64,000 nt of DNA from Lepeophtheirus salmonis. Its lineage: Eukaryota; Arthropoda; Copepoda; Siphonostomatoida; Caligidae. Location of the stretch: contig NC_052135.2 of the NCBI RefSeq assembly GCF_016086655.4, positions 16,148,363 through 16,212,362 of the forward strand, given 5' to 3'. Positions within the stretch are counted from its first letter, which is position 1. Every line of letters starts with the position of its first letter. The notes under the pieces are model-generated. The model worked only from the letters and a program-made list of their open reading frames with translations. It made no database searches and was not told where the DNA came from. Shown here piece by piece: positions 13,360-24,902 of the stretch. The translations under genes and the position numbers were made by a program.

Positions 13360-13637
13360 GAGATGTAGCGACAGGTCAGAGAGCGCTCTTCCGAAAAAAG
13401 CTATTTTTTCTCACGCTCATTCAAATCATATTGCGCCCATGAATTTTTTCTTCATTTTCTTCCCTCACGTATCCAGCGCTTTTCTCACCGCGCTCAACTT
13501 TTCGCACGCCTGTTGCGCCTATTATTTAATTCTTAAAAATGTGTTTCAAAATTTATCAGTGAACTTTAAACCATCTCAGAGAGAGGTTGAAGACAGATAT
13601 ATCATTAACTAGCAATATAAATTATCATTTAAATACA
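13360..13637 (+). promoter_or_regulatory. GC-richer leader and probable promoter of cyclin D
   Basis: From about 13365 to 13520 the sequence is noticeably richer in G+C and CpG than its surroundings (GCGCTC, TTGCGCCC, ACCGCGCTC, TTTTCGCACGCC). This fits a core promoter and 5' leader directly upstream of the cyclin D ATG. TTGCGCC occurs twice (13431-13437 and 13513-13519), loosely resembling E2F-type sites, which would suit a G1 cyclin. No convincing TATA box. The transcription start cannot be fixed from sequence. Confidence 0.4.
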
Positions 13638-14672
13638 ATGGATTTTCTTCTGTGTGATGAAACCTCAGAGGCCTCCAACACTCCTTCTCCTACTAGAGAT
13701 GATATGGGAATTGATGGCATTAAATCATATGAGGATCCTGCTTTGATTGGAGATTTAAGAGTACTCCGAAACGTTCTACAGACAAGTACTTCCTCATCTC
13801 CAGTTAACTACATTGCTTTCCAAAACGAAGTGACTACCTCCATGCGTAAAATCGTTACTGATTGGATGTTGGAAGTGTGCGAGGAGGAGAATTGCCATGG
13901 AGAAGTTTTTCATTTGGCAGTGAATTATTTAGATCGATTTCTTTGCGCCACTAAGGACATTAAAAAATCCAATTTCCAATTACTCGCATGTGCATGCATA
14001 TTTTTAGCTTCTAAATTCAAAGAAACAAGTCCAATCATTGCGGATAAGCTCTCAGTTTATACAGACTTTGCTTTTTCCACAAGTGAAATCACTGTAAGTT
14101 CACTCAAATCAACCTTTTTCTTACTGACTCGTTACTCATGCCTCCATTTTTAATATTTGCAGGAATGGGAACTTTGTGTTCTAAGTGTTCTTGGCTGGGA
14201 TCTTAGCATCATCACTCCCTACACCGTTCTGGACCAAATCATGAGACGGATCAATGGAGTTGAATCCTGTAGTTTTGATATGGACACGATTCGTCGTCAC
14301 GCCGAAACCTTCATTGCTCTTTCAGCCACAGAATATGAATTTTATTTGGCATTTGAGGGCAGGCCGACTGTTCTTGCAGTGGGTGCACTTATTGCAGCCT
14401 TCTCAGGTTTTGCTACATCAGATCCCATGACTGAGGATATAGCTTCAGACCTTTGCGAACTCACAGGAATTAATGGCAATGAAGCCTTCAATTGTGGACG
14501 CTACATTGAGGAAGTTATGTCTCGACGCATCACGGAGGCAAGAAATGCTTCTGGTTCTCCATCTAAGGCATCTACCACTAGCAGATATCCTTCTAATAAA
14601 GAAACAGTCTCTGCATCCCCTTCTACAACTCCAACCGATCTCATGGAGATATCTCACAGCCTTGTGTGTTGA
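13638..14672 (+). CDS. CycD: Cyclin D (G1/S-specific cyclin), two exons
   Basis: D-type cyclin, the regulatory subunit that activates CDK4/6 to phosphorylate Rb and drive G1/S. Exon 1 is 13638-14093 and exon 2 is 14163-14672; joined in phase 0 they give 321 residues, slightly longer than the roughly 290-300 usual for animal D cyclins. Residues 4-8 (LLCDE) form the LxCxE Rb-binding motif. The N-terminal cyclin box (about 55-155) holds MRKIV at 69-73, WMLEVCEE at 76-83 and LDRFL at 98-102. Lys126 sits where human cyclin D1 has the CDK-activating Lys112. The second cyclin fold covers about 157-270. The tail is Ser/Thr/Pro-rich and contains TPTD (308-311), matching the Thr286 phosphodegron context of cyclin D1. 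The start is the first in-frame ATG, with A at -3 and G at +4. The family assignment is seen directly; the pathway role is inferred from the family. Confidence 0.95.
14094..14162 (+). other. Cyclin D intron 1 (69 bp, GT-AG)
   Basis: The donor is ACT|GTAAGTT and the acceptor is TAATATTTGCAG|GAATGG, with a pyrimidine-rich stretch before it. Removing it joins ...SEIT to EWELCV... in phase 0, reproducing the continuous cyclin box. Unspliced, the frame meets a stop just before the acceptor. Confidence 0.92.
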
Positions 14673-15114
14673 ATTGATAATCTCATCTTTATACAAAAAA
14701 AAAATATATATATTCCTCCAGTGATTTTTTTTCCTCTTATGGTCTTCATGGTCTCACTTACGAGCTTATTCTCTTGGACCAATACTTTTTGTGGAACTCT
14801 ACGCTTTCAATCCCTTTCCTCATTTTTCTTGGCATTATACTGCAACACTTTCTTATATAAAAATTATATTAGTACCTGAATTATCTATACATATTATTTA
14901 TTGTTTTTTGAATTTAGATTTATATAACTCAAAATATATATTATATATATATACTCATGTATCGTCTTGTATGTCTACGAAATACATCCTATAGCCATTT
15001 GCTCAATAACCAGTTGTTTATCAATACTTTTCTTAGTCATTTTTACCCACATAGGTGGTAGATAGGTACTTATAATACCTCTATACTTATATAGGTACAT
15101 TGTAGAGCAATAAA
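14673..15114 (+). terminator. Candidate cyclin D 3' UTR with AATAAA
   Basis: AT-rich sequence follows the TGA stop. An AATAAA hexamer lies at 15109-15114, about 440 bp after the stop, followed by GT-rich sequence around 15140. It is the first clear canonical signal I noticed, but AATAAA is common in such AT-rich DNA. Confidence 0.35.
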
Positions 15115-18100
15115 AAGAAATTGGAACATCTTGCAATCGAGGGGGTAAGGTCAAGTTTTCTCTCCCTTTAATTTTCTCGTTACCATTCTTTTATACATGT
15201 ACTCATACTTGCAAGTAGTTCAAGGTCAGGATTCATTTTACTCAGTCGTCATTACCCGAAGAGGGGCGCATATAAATAATACGTATATGTTCAACTCTAA
15301 AGAAAGTTCGTTGCGTTGCTCTAATTTCACTTTGTTTTCGACATATTTTTATTTAAAAAACTCGACATTGTTTTGTCTACCATCATCTATTCAAAAGGGA
15401 AAGATTCGACCTCATTACCTTTCCATCTATAGAGTAGGTATTTGAAAGTCGGTTAGATGGGATATTATGTGTGTGGGTGGGACGAAAAAACGGATGGTAG
15501 ATCCCTTCTTCTCATTCCGAATGGACAAACCTCATTTAATCCGCTTCATAATCGCATCGTGCAACAGGGATTAATTCATTTATATGGAGGGAGATGGGAA
15601 AAATAATGACATTTTGGGTCCTTTTTCTCTCATCTGCTTCTTGAAGAGCAACAGAGAGAAGCAACAGAAATTGGTGCAAAAAAAATAAATCATATTGTTA
15701 GAAAAACAACCAAAAAAATAAATGGAAGGTGAATGGGGAAACTCCTGCATTTGATTAATACGTTCCCTTATTTTATGTGGAGTTGAATGCATCTGGAACG
15801 TTGCTACTGCACACATAATGTATATTATTATTCTATTGTATCCAATATGGAGTAAAGCTGAAAAGAAACCATTTTGTTTTAAACATAAGATACCATTTCT
15901 TTCCTCTTTTTGGGAAAATAGGAACCAATACAAATTTAAAGAATCGATCCTCTATGATAATAATTGTTAACAGAATTTAATATTTTTAAACATTCACGCA
16001 ACTTATCATACAAATATTCATGAATTACTCCTTGATACGTAGTGACGATTGATTAACTTAAATAGTGTTCTTTGCATGATTTCGAGGAGCTTTAAGAGCG
16101 ATATTTTTATGAGAAATAATTATTTTGTAGCTTAATAAAGGCAACCACAACAAATACCAACATCTATCAAGAATTTATCTTCATACAATTTATAGAAATT
16201 TAAGTACTATCTTTATGATCAGAGCCCTCTGATCTCTTGTACACTGGAAGGAAATATACTTTTTATCAATTTGACATTTATATTTTTCTTCATAGAATGT
16301 GAATATTTAATACATATATAATGATATCTTGATGGTCCTTTAATTTTTTTTTTTTGTATATTAAAATTCATTTCAATTTATTTACTTAACGTATATTTTT
16401 TTGGATTAAGTTAAAATTGCAATTATTTATTGTATAATCCATGGGTTCCGGTTAATTACATGTTTGTTTATTCGATCACTTGTTTTGATTTTATTATATT
16501 AGCAAAGATTGATCTCGTCACTATTTTTAATTTCCACAGTTGTCTCACAATGATAATATACACAACTATTTTAGCACACAACAATATTACCCCAATGATT
16601 TTGACCACGAATTTTTTACCACAATCATTTTAACGTACACCAATTTCTACACTATTCATACTAATTTTTAATTTAGGAAGACGAAGTGCATCATAAAAGT
16701 GATGATTAGGATTCCCACAGTTCTTCAAATATTCGATTTGAAATTGATAGAACCATTTTTGAAACTAAGATTGAGAGTGACAATAAAGATCAAAATAATA
16801 AATTCCTTAAATAATTACCAATAACATTTTCCTATGATAAAAATACAACTTACTATTCGTTTTTATTGTATATTTAACAATCGCAATTTCTTAAACAATC
16901 AAAGAAAAAACAAAGAAAAACTCGATAAGAATATGTTTGAAAGTTTTAACTAAATAATTTAAAGTAGAGAACTTGATATGAGGAATGAAATAGCAAAGTA
17001 GGACAAGTAGAGAATATATATTGAGTTAATTATATCTATGGATATTAAAATAGTCTGCTAAAATAATAAATCATTGCAAATGGTTTAATTAATTTTTAAA
17101 ATTCGTCATAATTCAACTATACACATTATAATTCAATTTTTCGTTTATTCCACTGTAATATGTTGAATACTACTATACACAAAATCTTCAAATGTAGGAA
17201 ATTAATCATTGCGTAGTTAAGACTTTTTAGAACTGTTCTTAAGTTAATCATTCGTCACTGTGTGTCAAGGAGTAATTTATGAATATTCATATTCTCTTAA
17301 AAATATCTTGATTTAAAACGATATGAGCTCTTCCATTTTTTCGTAAGTCAGTTCTTGGTTGGTAAAGAGACAGATTCCAAGGGTTGAACTTTTTTGACAT
17401 TACCATCCAAATGTGGATAAAAGCCTGCCGAAACTCATATAGGAACTCTTTCCAAAGAAACATGAAAACATAGGCAAGGAGACGAATAAGTAGATTTATC
17501 TTGGCAAACGAACATTTCTGTTAAATACATGCGATGGATCCCTAAATATAAAGTCGTTTGGTTGAATAATTAATTAAATCACTACCCGTAATCTGTTGAA
17601 ATCAAAGAGTTTTTATAGCCACGTCTTAATACTAACGATGATTGTTATGTCAACCTATGTAGTTCCTGAAAATGCGTGCAATCTTAATGTATATAGTACT
17701 CCATGAGTAAAGACAGACTTGAAAAAATTATTTAAAATATCAAGAAATATACTTATCATAATAATTATATGACCTATAACAATTTAATTACTACAAGACA
17801 CAGGTCAATGAAAATATTCTGCAGCTGGTCAATAAAAACCCAAAAAATTACAGGGTTACATGCAAGAAAAAAAATATCAGTTCAGTTTTCAATTACACAT
17901 TAATGTACAGGCATGTGGCTATAGTCCTATGTTACAAAATGACTTTTAACTTAAGTTATAAACAACAGTAATAAATATGATGAAGAGCAAGACTTTGAGT
18001 CGGAATCAACAGTTTTTTCTTCTTCCTAAGGAAACAAGCAGATGAACATCTGTTAAATAACAATTATTATCGTTTTATCTCAATGGGTATCTGTAATAAG

Positions 18101-18299
18101 TAAACTGATTAATTTATATGTTATTATGAAGTTTTAATACCTATTCTTATCTACAAAGAAACGAAAGAGTAAATACGAGTAACTAATATTTAATCATCGA
18201 TGTAGTTAGTTTTTTCCCTATAGAAATTTATAGAAATTATGAATTCTCGTAGGGGATAAATTTTGTTGTTTATGTACATTTTCACGGATTTTAAGTTTT
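15115..18299. other. Non-coding, nothing firmly recognised
   Basis: No gene supported. A TATAAATA word near 15271 follows a GC-richer patch, but no coding frame follows it. Open frames up to 117 codons (15580-15933, minus) are low-complexity and show no domain. Confidence 0.45.
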
Positions 18300-18579
18300 T
18301 TTTTCTTATTCAAATATATCACATGTGGCTTGTCAACACAAAAGCAAGCTATAAGGAATTTCTCAAAATTAAGTGTGGGTAACATTTCTATTCTTTGACT
18401 AATTATCGTCAATTTCTATTAACAAAATAATTGTATTGATTTGGGTTTCACAGTTTGGACGTAAAGTACAACAAATTAATAATCATCATCAAAGAAGGAA
18501 AAGTTGATAATTATATTTGAAAGGCCATATAAGAGACAAAATAAATATTTTTAAATGAAATAAAGGTTTTAAACTATAC
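18300..18579 (+). repeat. Family-D repeat, copy 2
   Basis: Contains ACATGTGGCTTGTCAACACA, TCTCAAAATTAAGTGTGGG, TTGACTAATTATCGTCAATT and GAAATAAAGGTTTTAAACTA, in the order seen at 53720-54045 and 36590-36790. It is cut on its right side by R copy 3. Non-coding in its present state. Confidence 0.5.
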
Positions 18580-19112
18580 CAAAATTTTCAAAAATCCATA
18601 TCTATTCTCAAAAAAATAATTTTTTTTTCATTTTTTTTTCTTCAAAAATCTACAACTGTTCACAAAATATAAATTTTTTTGGGAAAAATTTTAAAAATTC
18701 AATTTCAACTATAATTTTGATAAAATTTAAAAAAATCCACAGTTATTCACAAAAATTAAATTTTTGGGAAACAAAATTAAAAAATTCAGAGCTGTTGACA
18801 AAAAATCTAATTTTTGGAAAAAAATTTAAAAAATCCACAGCTATTCGCAAAGATTAAATTTTTCGCCAAATATTTGAAAAATTCACAGCTGTTGACAATA
18901 AATCAAATTTTTTGCCAACAAATTTCAAAAACCTATAGCTATTCAAACAAAATTGGATTTTTTTGTTATAAAAATTTGAAAAATGAAATTATATTAAAAA
19001 TATTAAATTTTCAAGCAGAAAGCAAAAATAACTTAGTTTTTTTTAGGGGATTTGGGCTGCATTCCCTTCTGCCCATCCCATGTGGACGTCCCTGCAACCC
19101 CCAAATGGCCTC
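18580..19112 (-). repeat. R-family element, copy 3, with a 48-bp sub-repeat array
   Basis: Seven or eight AT-rich units, each with a core such as AAATCCACAGCTATTCGC or AAATTCACAGCTGTTGAC, recur at about 18592, 18640, 18733, 18782, 18830, 18876 and 18927, a spacing near 48 bp. The right-hand cap reads GGGCTGCATTCCCTTCTGCC and TGTGGACGTCCCTGCAAC. A 100-codon frame across it (18814-19116) only reflects the repeat. Confidence 0.75.
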
Positions 19113-19904
19113 GTAGTTACAATACTGTCCATGTCTACTTCATAACTAAAATGTTAATATTTTCACATGCAAATTGATGAATACTAATAAAAAGGCACCG
19201 AAATAAAAAGCTGAACTATGTATAGTGAAACTTAAACTAAACGGGTTATTGTTTTATAGATATTATATAGTTTTTATTTTTATTTTTTGACAAGAAAATC
19301 TGCAGGAGAAGATTCTTTATTTTATCTTTTTGTATTGTTTGTACATATGGATGTAATATCATGCCGATTCACGTATGGATATGTAACTCACATCTAGATT
19401 GCTCTAGGGATACATTTAGTGTACGATATATTACATGATACGTATCATGTGAACTGAATTAATCCTGCCTGAATCATATATGAATATGTGTATGGATAAA
19501 CATGGTGTATTCGAAGGTATAGGAACTGAATATGTATTCGCTGTAGAGCCCTCCATTAAAAATGCACCTAGAAATACATATGTACCCCTCCCCCAAAATT
19601 GAATACATACATACGCCTTTGACCGAGTTACATGATATATATATATTCAGTGGCCAGATGCAACAATCATTTTCCTTGTTCAAAGAATCGGTTGAATACA
19701 TATTATATCTATACACGCATAACAAAAGACAACAGACCCTTTCAGGCTTGCATGTGTGAATTTTACCTCTTATTCAGAATCTTTTTTCGGGGAAAAAGTA
19801 TTGAAAAAGGTGAAAAGTTTCGAAGAATGATTCCATTGGAGTTCATAACCCATTATTAATTAGGCTTAACAACTACGTATAATCTAACAGACTACTAGTT
19901 AATA
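19113..19904. other. Non-coding, nothing recognised
   Basis: No gene or matched repeat. Open frames on both strands at 19474-19859 overlap one another in AT-rich sequence and look like chance. Confidence 0.45.
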
Positions 19905-20565
19905 CTAGTGTTGAGACTCGGTCCAGCAACGATTTTTTTCCCGTTCGGTCTTAAGTAATTTTTTTTAGACCGATCTGGACTGATATTTCGGCGCAGACCG
20001 CGGTCTCAGACAGTGGACCGATTTTTTTGTTGGCCTCACATTGTAGACTGATTTTTTTTCAGTCTCACTTTATGGATCGATTTTTTTCGCTCTGAATTTA
20101 TGCACCGATTTTTTCTGTCTTACCCTTTGGACCAATTTTTTTCGCTCTTATATATTTAAAAAAAAAGAGACCAAATTTCTTTTTTTCTAGATCGACCGTC
20201 ATTGATTTATTTATTATATTAAACAAAGAATAAATATCTGGATAACCTTGAAAATCTCAAAAGTATATGGTATGTTCTAGAACAAATACGGTATATATTA
20301 ATTTTATAAATTTATTCATGCAAGCTATCTCTGTTTAATCTTCGTATGACGTCATTGTACTTGAACATACATTTCATGTCATTTTATAAATAATTTATCT
20401 GTAAAATCGGTCTAGACCAATTTTTTGGGGGACCGATCTAGACCGAACTTTTCTATGAGACCGATACAGACAAAGATTTTTGTTGGACCAAGCTAATTCG
20501 ATCCATCAAAAAGTATAACGGTCTCAGACTGGTCTAGGAATTCCAGACCGAACTCCCACACTAGT
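19905..20565 (+). repeat. Family-1 (GGTC/GACC) element, copy 2, longest
   Basis: Left end CTAGTGTTGAGACTCGGTCC; right end GACCGAACTCCCACACTAG, an imperfect inverted repeat of about 18 bp with CTAG at both edges. Near the left is a minisatellite of about 28 bp with anchors at 20015, 20046, 20074, 20102 and 20129 (GGACCGATTTTTTT and variants). The right part contains GGTCTAGACC and GATCTAGACCGAAC. A perfect TGACGTCA lies at 20347-20354. About 661 bp, no transposase, so non-autonomous. Confidence 0.75.
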
Positions 20566-20699
20566 TACTACCTGGAAGTGTTGGGGAATTGAAGCGAAAC
20601 TTTTTGATTTGTTGGTGGGTAAAGACGTCATTTGAATTTTTTGTATCAACTAGTGTGATTGGTCAAATTTTTGTCTTAATGGCATTTACGACTATGTTA

Positions 20700-21015
20700 T
20701 AATAATAAATATTTGGGTATTACTCAAAATCGAAAAACACTCGACTTTACTGAAACCGAAAATTACTCGATTCGCTCGGAATATATTCAGGAAAAATAGG
20801 CTTTATTTGAACTCGAATAATTATAACTCTAAATATTCTAGTAAAGACTAGTCAAATATCTTTTATTAATCTAAAGGACAGTAAAAACTGGAGGCCCTCC
20901 TTTCTTATCAAAACAAGATGAGTTGATGTAATAAATAAAAGAAAAAATATAAAATATTAGATATGTGGTATTTCTCAAAAACTCGAACTCAAAAGTTTTG
21001 ACTTTAATCTAACAC
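20700..21015. repeat. ACTCGA motif-dense stretch (family H)
   Basis: Words such as ATTACTCAAAATCGAAAAACA, CACTCGACTTTAC, ATTACTCGATTCGCTCGG and AACTCGAACTC recur. A shorter stretch with the same words is at 8262-8390. Boundaries are vague. Confidence 0.35.
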
Positions 21016-21186
21016 TAATATTACTCTATCTATTATTCAAAATGGTGGTAGATAGATAGTTTATTTAAAAGAGTAAGTACTAAAATAAATATGTTTGATC
21101 TACCATATTAAAGGAAAAAATTGTCGCCATGGTTCTCAGAGTCAGAAGTATATAGGTAGATGAAGAAAAACATGACATATGTATCT

Positions 21187-21825
21187 ACTAGTGTTGGGTT
21201 CCTGTCTGAAGATCGTCATCATGTCGGAGACCCTTATGATTTTTAGTGGACTGAACTAATTCGGTCCTTTAAGGAACTTAAGTCTGGACTCGTCTCAATG
21301 AAAAATTCAATCTATATCGATCCTAAAGAATGAATTGGTCTCATTTAAAATTTGCCGATTCTATAGATAAATTGTTGATGACGTCATGTTTGTTTCAAAA
21401 TTGTGAGCATCACACAGGCTAAAATAAAAATTTAGCTGAGGTTGACCTTTTTTGTGGCTTTTGGTCTTTTTCATGACTTTTAAACTGTGCTTTATAAAAT
21501 TAAAATGTTATATAACTACTGTTTTAAGCTTAAAAAGGCTTTGATGATCACGACATTCGCGAATTTCTTATTATTACTTTGAAAATATACTAAAACTAAA
21601 AAAATACGCATTGCGTTGTATTTTTTTTTTTTTTTTTTTGGGGGGGGAGGGTGACTGGAAATTATTATTTTTTTTTTTTCTAGAGTGCTTAAAAGATACT
21701 CTTGCATCTGAAAAGTTGAGCTAAAATGAATTTGAATTTAAGCCCCCCATAGTTCTTGTTCTAGAAAAAAATAATGAAAGACTGAACCGATTTTTTTTTG
21801 TCTTGAGTATAGTTCCAACACTAAT
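21187..21825 (-). repeat. Family-1 (GGTC/GACC) element, copy 3, interrupted
   Basis: Left end ACTAGTGTTGGGTTCCTG; right end AGTTCCAACACTAATG. Internal words TAGTGGACTGAACTAATTCG and CCTTATGATTTTTAGTGG match copy 1 in the same orientation. A perfect TGACGTCA lies at 21379-21386, comparable to the one in copy 2. A T18-G9 tract at about 21621-21646 looks like foreign, perhaps R-derived, sequence within the element. Confidence 0.6.
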
Positions 21826-22169
21826 GTGTACCTAGTACATGCATTTTCTTCTGTATTGTGCAATACAATGAGTTTTCTACAGTTATGGAATCAATGGGAC
21901 TTTTTCTTATTTTATTTTTTTCAATCAGACTCTCCCACAATGCGATGCATACATATATAATTGTATCTACAATTGATTTCATCTACATCTGTCCATTCAT
22001 TCTTTCACTTTACTCCAGTTACGTGTCAAATGGAGCATGCCGATATCCCTTTTTGCCATTACAACTTATATAATATGTAGACAGAGACATGGACCTACTG
22101 CCTACGTCCTCCAAATCTATTGATTTGTGTTTAAATTCAATCATGAGATTTGACACCTATTTCAGTGGT

Positions 22170-22803
22170 GTCCACAGGGGGTGGGCTGGAGTCCTCCCCA
22201 AATTAAGAAATTTTTGCTTTTTACTAGAAAATTTAATATTTGATTTTTTATTTTCAAAAAATTTAATATTTGAAATTTAATTTAACTTTTTGAAAAAAAT
22301 TTAATTTGTGTGAATAGCAATGGATTTTTGAAATTTTTTATTCAAAAAATTTAATATTTCAATTTTTTTTTCGAAAATGATTACATTTTGGTGTATTTTT
22401 GACTTTTCTTTTTTTCAAAATAATAATTAATTTTTTTTTCAAAATAATATCTTTTGTTTTTTTTTTTCCAAAAAATTTAATATTTGATTTTTTTTTTTCA
22501 AAAAATTTAATATTTGAAATTTTTTGCGAAAAAATTTATATTTGAAATATAATTTTTGAATTATTTTTCTATAAAAATTTAGGTTTTTTTTTCAGGTGTA
22601 GATTTTTCGAGTTTTTTTCAAAAAAATTCAATTTTTTGTGAAGGCCTGTGGATTTTGAAATTTTTTTTTTTAGAAAAAAAAATTATATTTTGTATCCTTT
22701 TATAAGAAATTTTTTTTTTTGAATGACAGTGAATTTTTTTTTAATTGGAAAAAAAATTCCAATTCCTGGATTTTTTTCAAAAAAAATCCATCCCCCTCCC
22801 CCA
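22170..22803 (+). repeat. R-family element, copy 4, longest on this strand
   Basis: Cap: GTGTCCACAGGGGGTGGGC followed by TGGAGTCCTCCCCAAATTAAG. Body start: AAATTTTTGCTTTTTACTAG. More than ten A/T units with AAAATTTAATATTTGA and GAATAGCAATGGATTTTTG cores follow, ending near CCATCCCCCTCCCCC. A family-1-like fragment (CACGGTCTGGACCAATTTC) follows at about 22830-22925. Confidence 0.75.
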
Positions 22804-22925
22804 AAATAAGTTGAGACAGAAAAAACGGTTTCCTTTTTGAAAATGATTACATTTCAGTCTACAGTTTGAGATCACGGTCTGGACCAATTTCTTTTCAACT
22901 TTTCTTTTTTTCAGGATCAACCTTC

Positions 22926-24902
22926 GTGGGAACACGAGGAATTGCCAAGAATTTATATGGTCTTATCCAAATAAGGGCTTTTATAGTTAACACACTATAT
23001 ATATAGTTATTGTAAGATATATCTAAAGGAATTTCATCCAAAAGGGCTCCTACTTTTCTTTATTATGATGTGAACAATCTCTTATTTACTTTTTCAAATT
23101 ATACTACGTCATAAGTGGGGATTGCTCCCTCTCGGCTTGGCTCAGCTCCTAGCACTCTGGAGGCGGCAAATGTTTATACAATAATTTAAAATGCACATAT
23201 TTAATATAATAATATCGTTATATATGAGATTATAACAAGTAAAAGAGAAAAAGAGAAGGCTCTAGGAATATTATGAGCAGTTTTCTCATCTCAGCTTTCT
23301 GGGGCGGAGGATGATCATTGTTATCAAATATTTATGAGTGGCACTCATTGAGATGGGGTTGAAAGTACATATTCATAAATATAATAGCATACATACAATG
23401 GTTATTTTAATACATACAGCTACTTAGAAAAGAATGAATACCCTACTTGCTAATGCATTTTGAATGGCTACTAGAGGCGAACATGTGGCAAACATGGATC
23501 CTTGATATAAACATGGAGACATATGTATGAACAAACATACATATTTCCCTCTCCGCAATGGACGTACGAGAATTATAAAGGATGCAGTTCAAATATATGA
23601 TCTCGCACTATACAACAATACTACGTTTAGTCTGAATTCGATCGGTTCGGATTTTGCTATAGTTAGTGCAGTTTTTCAATCCATGACCCTTATAGTAAGA
23701 AAATCCAATATCCCTTACATTGGCAAAAATAGATTCTTAGTTTGCCTAACGTCTTGCACTGTCCGGTATAGTCCCAAAAGCTATTACCTTTAAGTAGAAC
23801 TGGTTTTAGAGGGCACTGGCTCCAGAAATAGGAGCCCTCCTCTTTGTAAACTCTAAAAGAGGTCAATGAAAATTACATTCAAATTTTATTTTTCTAAATA
23901 AGGTCTTTTGATAAAAAAACAAACATTAGAAGAATCTCACAATTGCATTTGAAATAATATCTTTTAAAGAGAAAAGGGCTCTGTGTTTTTACATTTGTGC
24001 AAGGCCTCCCAATGAAATAGCTGTTTTCCATTTCACAATGAGCTATTGATTCTTACTGCGTTACATTTCTAATTACATGTAACGTATCAATAAAATAATG
24101 GCACTCATACATAAGATTAACTAGGGGCCTAAAAAAAGTAGCTAATACATGTTTGATAATTCGGGACACTCTTTGCTTGCTATCCCTCGTAATTATCCTA
24201 TCTTCGACTAATTCCTATTTAATTTTATTAATTTTGAAATTTGTGGAAATCCCTTTTGTCCAAAACAATTGTTTTGCAAATGTTTAAAGGGCTCTTTTTT
24301 AAATAGAAAGATTGGAAGGAATGCATCGGGATATGAGACAAATGAATTCGTCTTTTCTTAGCGTACGGTTAAAATACTAGGTGCATAAATATATATTGCA
24401 AGGAAAGGATTTAATCCTAATTAAAAAATGCCTAATTGCAGGGGTTCTTAATTTTTGGATCTTTTAAAAAAAAAAATCCAAAAAAACCAATCCCCCAAAA
24501 TATGATCCTGCAGACGCCCTGATATAAGTTAAAAGGTAGAAATGAATGCTTTAAATAGAAAAATACATTTGAGTTTACATTATTACAAGAACGATGTTGG
24601 TATGATTTTTGATACTGTTTTAACTTTACCGTAAAAGTTCTTCAATATTCAAACCCTAACCTTCCCCCAAAAACCTATATTTTGTTAGACATGTGATCAT
24701 AAAGTCCAGACAAAGTTTCGGAGACATAGTCTTTTTAATTATCTTAAAACAGGGGATTGCAGAATTTTTTGCATCCACCTATTTTTACTTTTTCAAACAT
24801 GTACTCAGACATATCTGAATTCATTCTTTGATATTGATGTAGCAAGTTAATATTTGTGTTGTATTTAAATTAATGAGAAGATACTAAAAAATTATTAGTT
24901 TG
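22926..24902. other. Non-coding; possible R fragment at 24445-24522
   Basis: No gene recognised. An 88-codon frame at 23527-23793 has no domain that I know. The piece around 24445-24522 ends CCTGCAGACGCCCTGATAT, which resembles an R cap. Confidence 0.4.

Noticed and set aside
13271..13612. 113-codon open frame just upstream of cyclin D
   Set aside because: It overlaps the promoter and 5' leader, is in a different frame from cyclin D and has no recognisable domain.
15260..15330. TATAAATA box followed by G+C-richer sequence
   Set aside because: No coding exon or RNA gene follows, and TATA-like words are common in this composition.
15580..15933. 117-codon minus-strand frame
   Set aside because: Low-complexity, no domain, and no supporting context such as splice sites or a neighbouring exon.
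18814..19116. 100-codon open frame with repeating KNPQL/KNSQL peptides
   Set aside because: It is a translation of the R-family 48-bp units, which occur in both orientations and many lengths, so coding is not supported.
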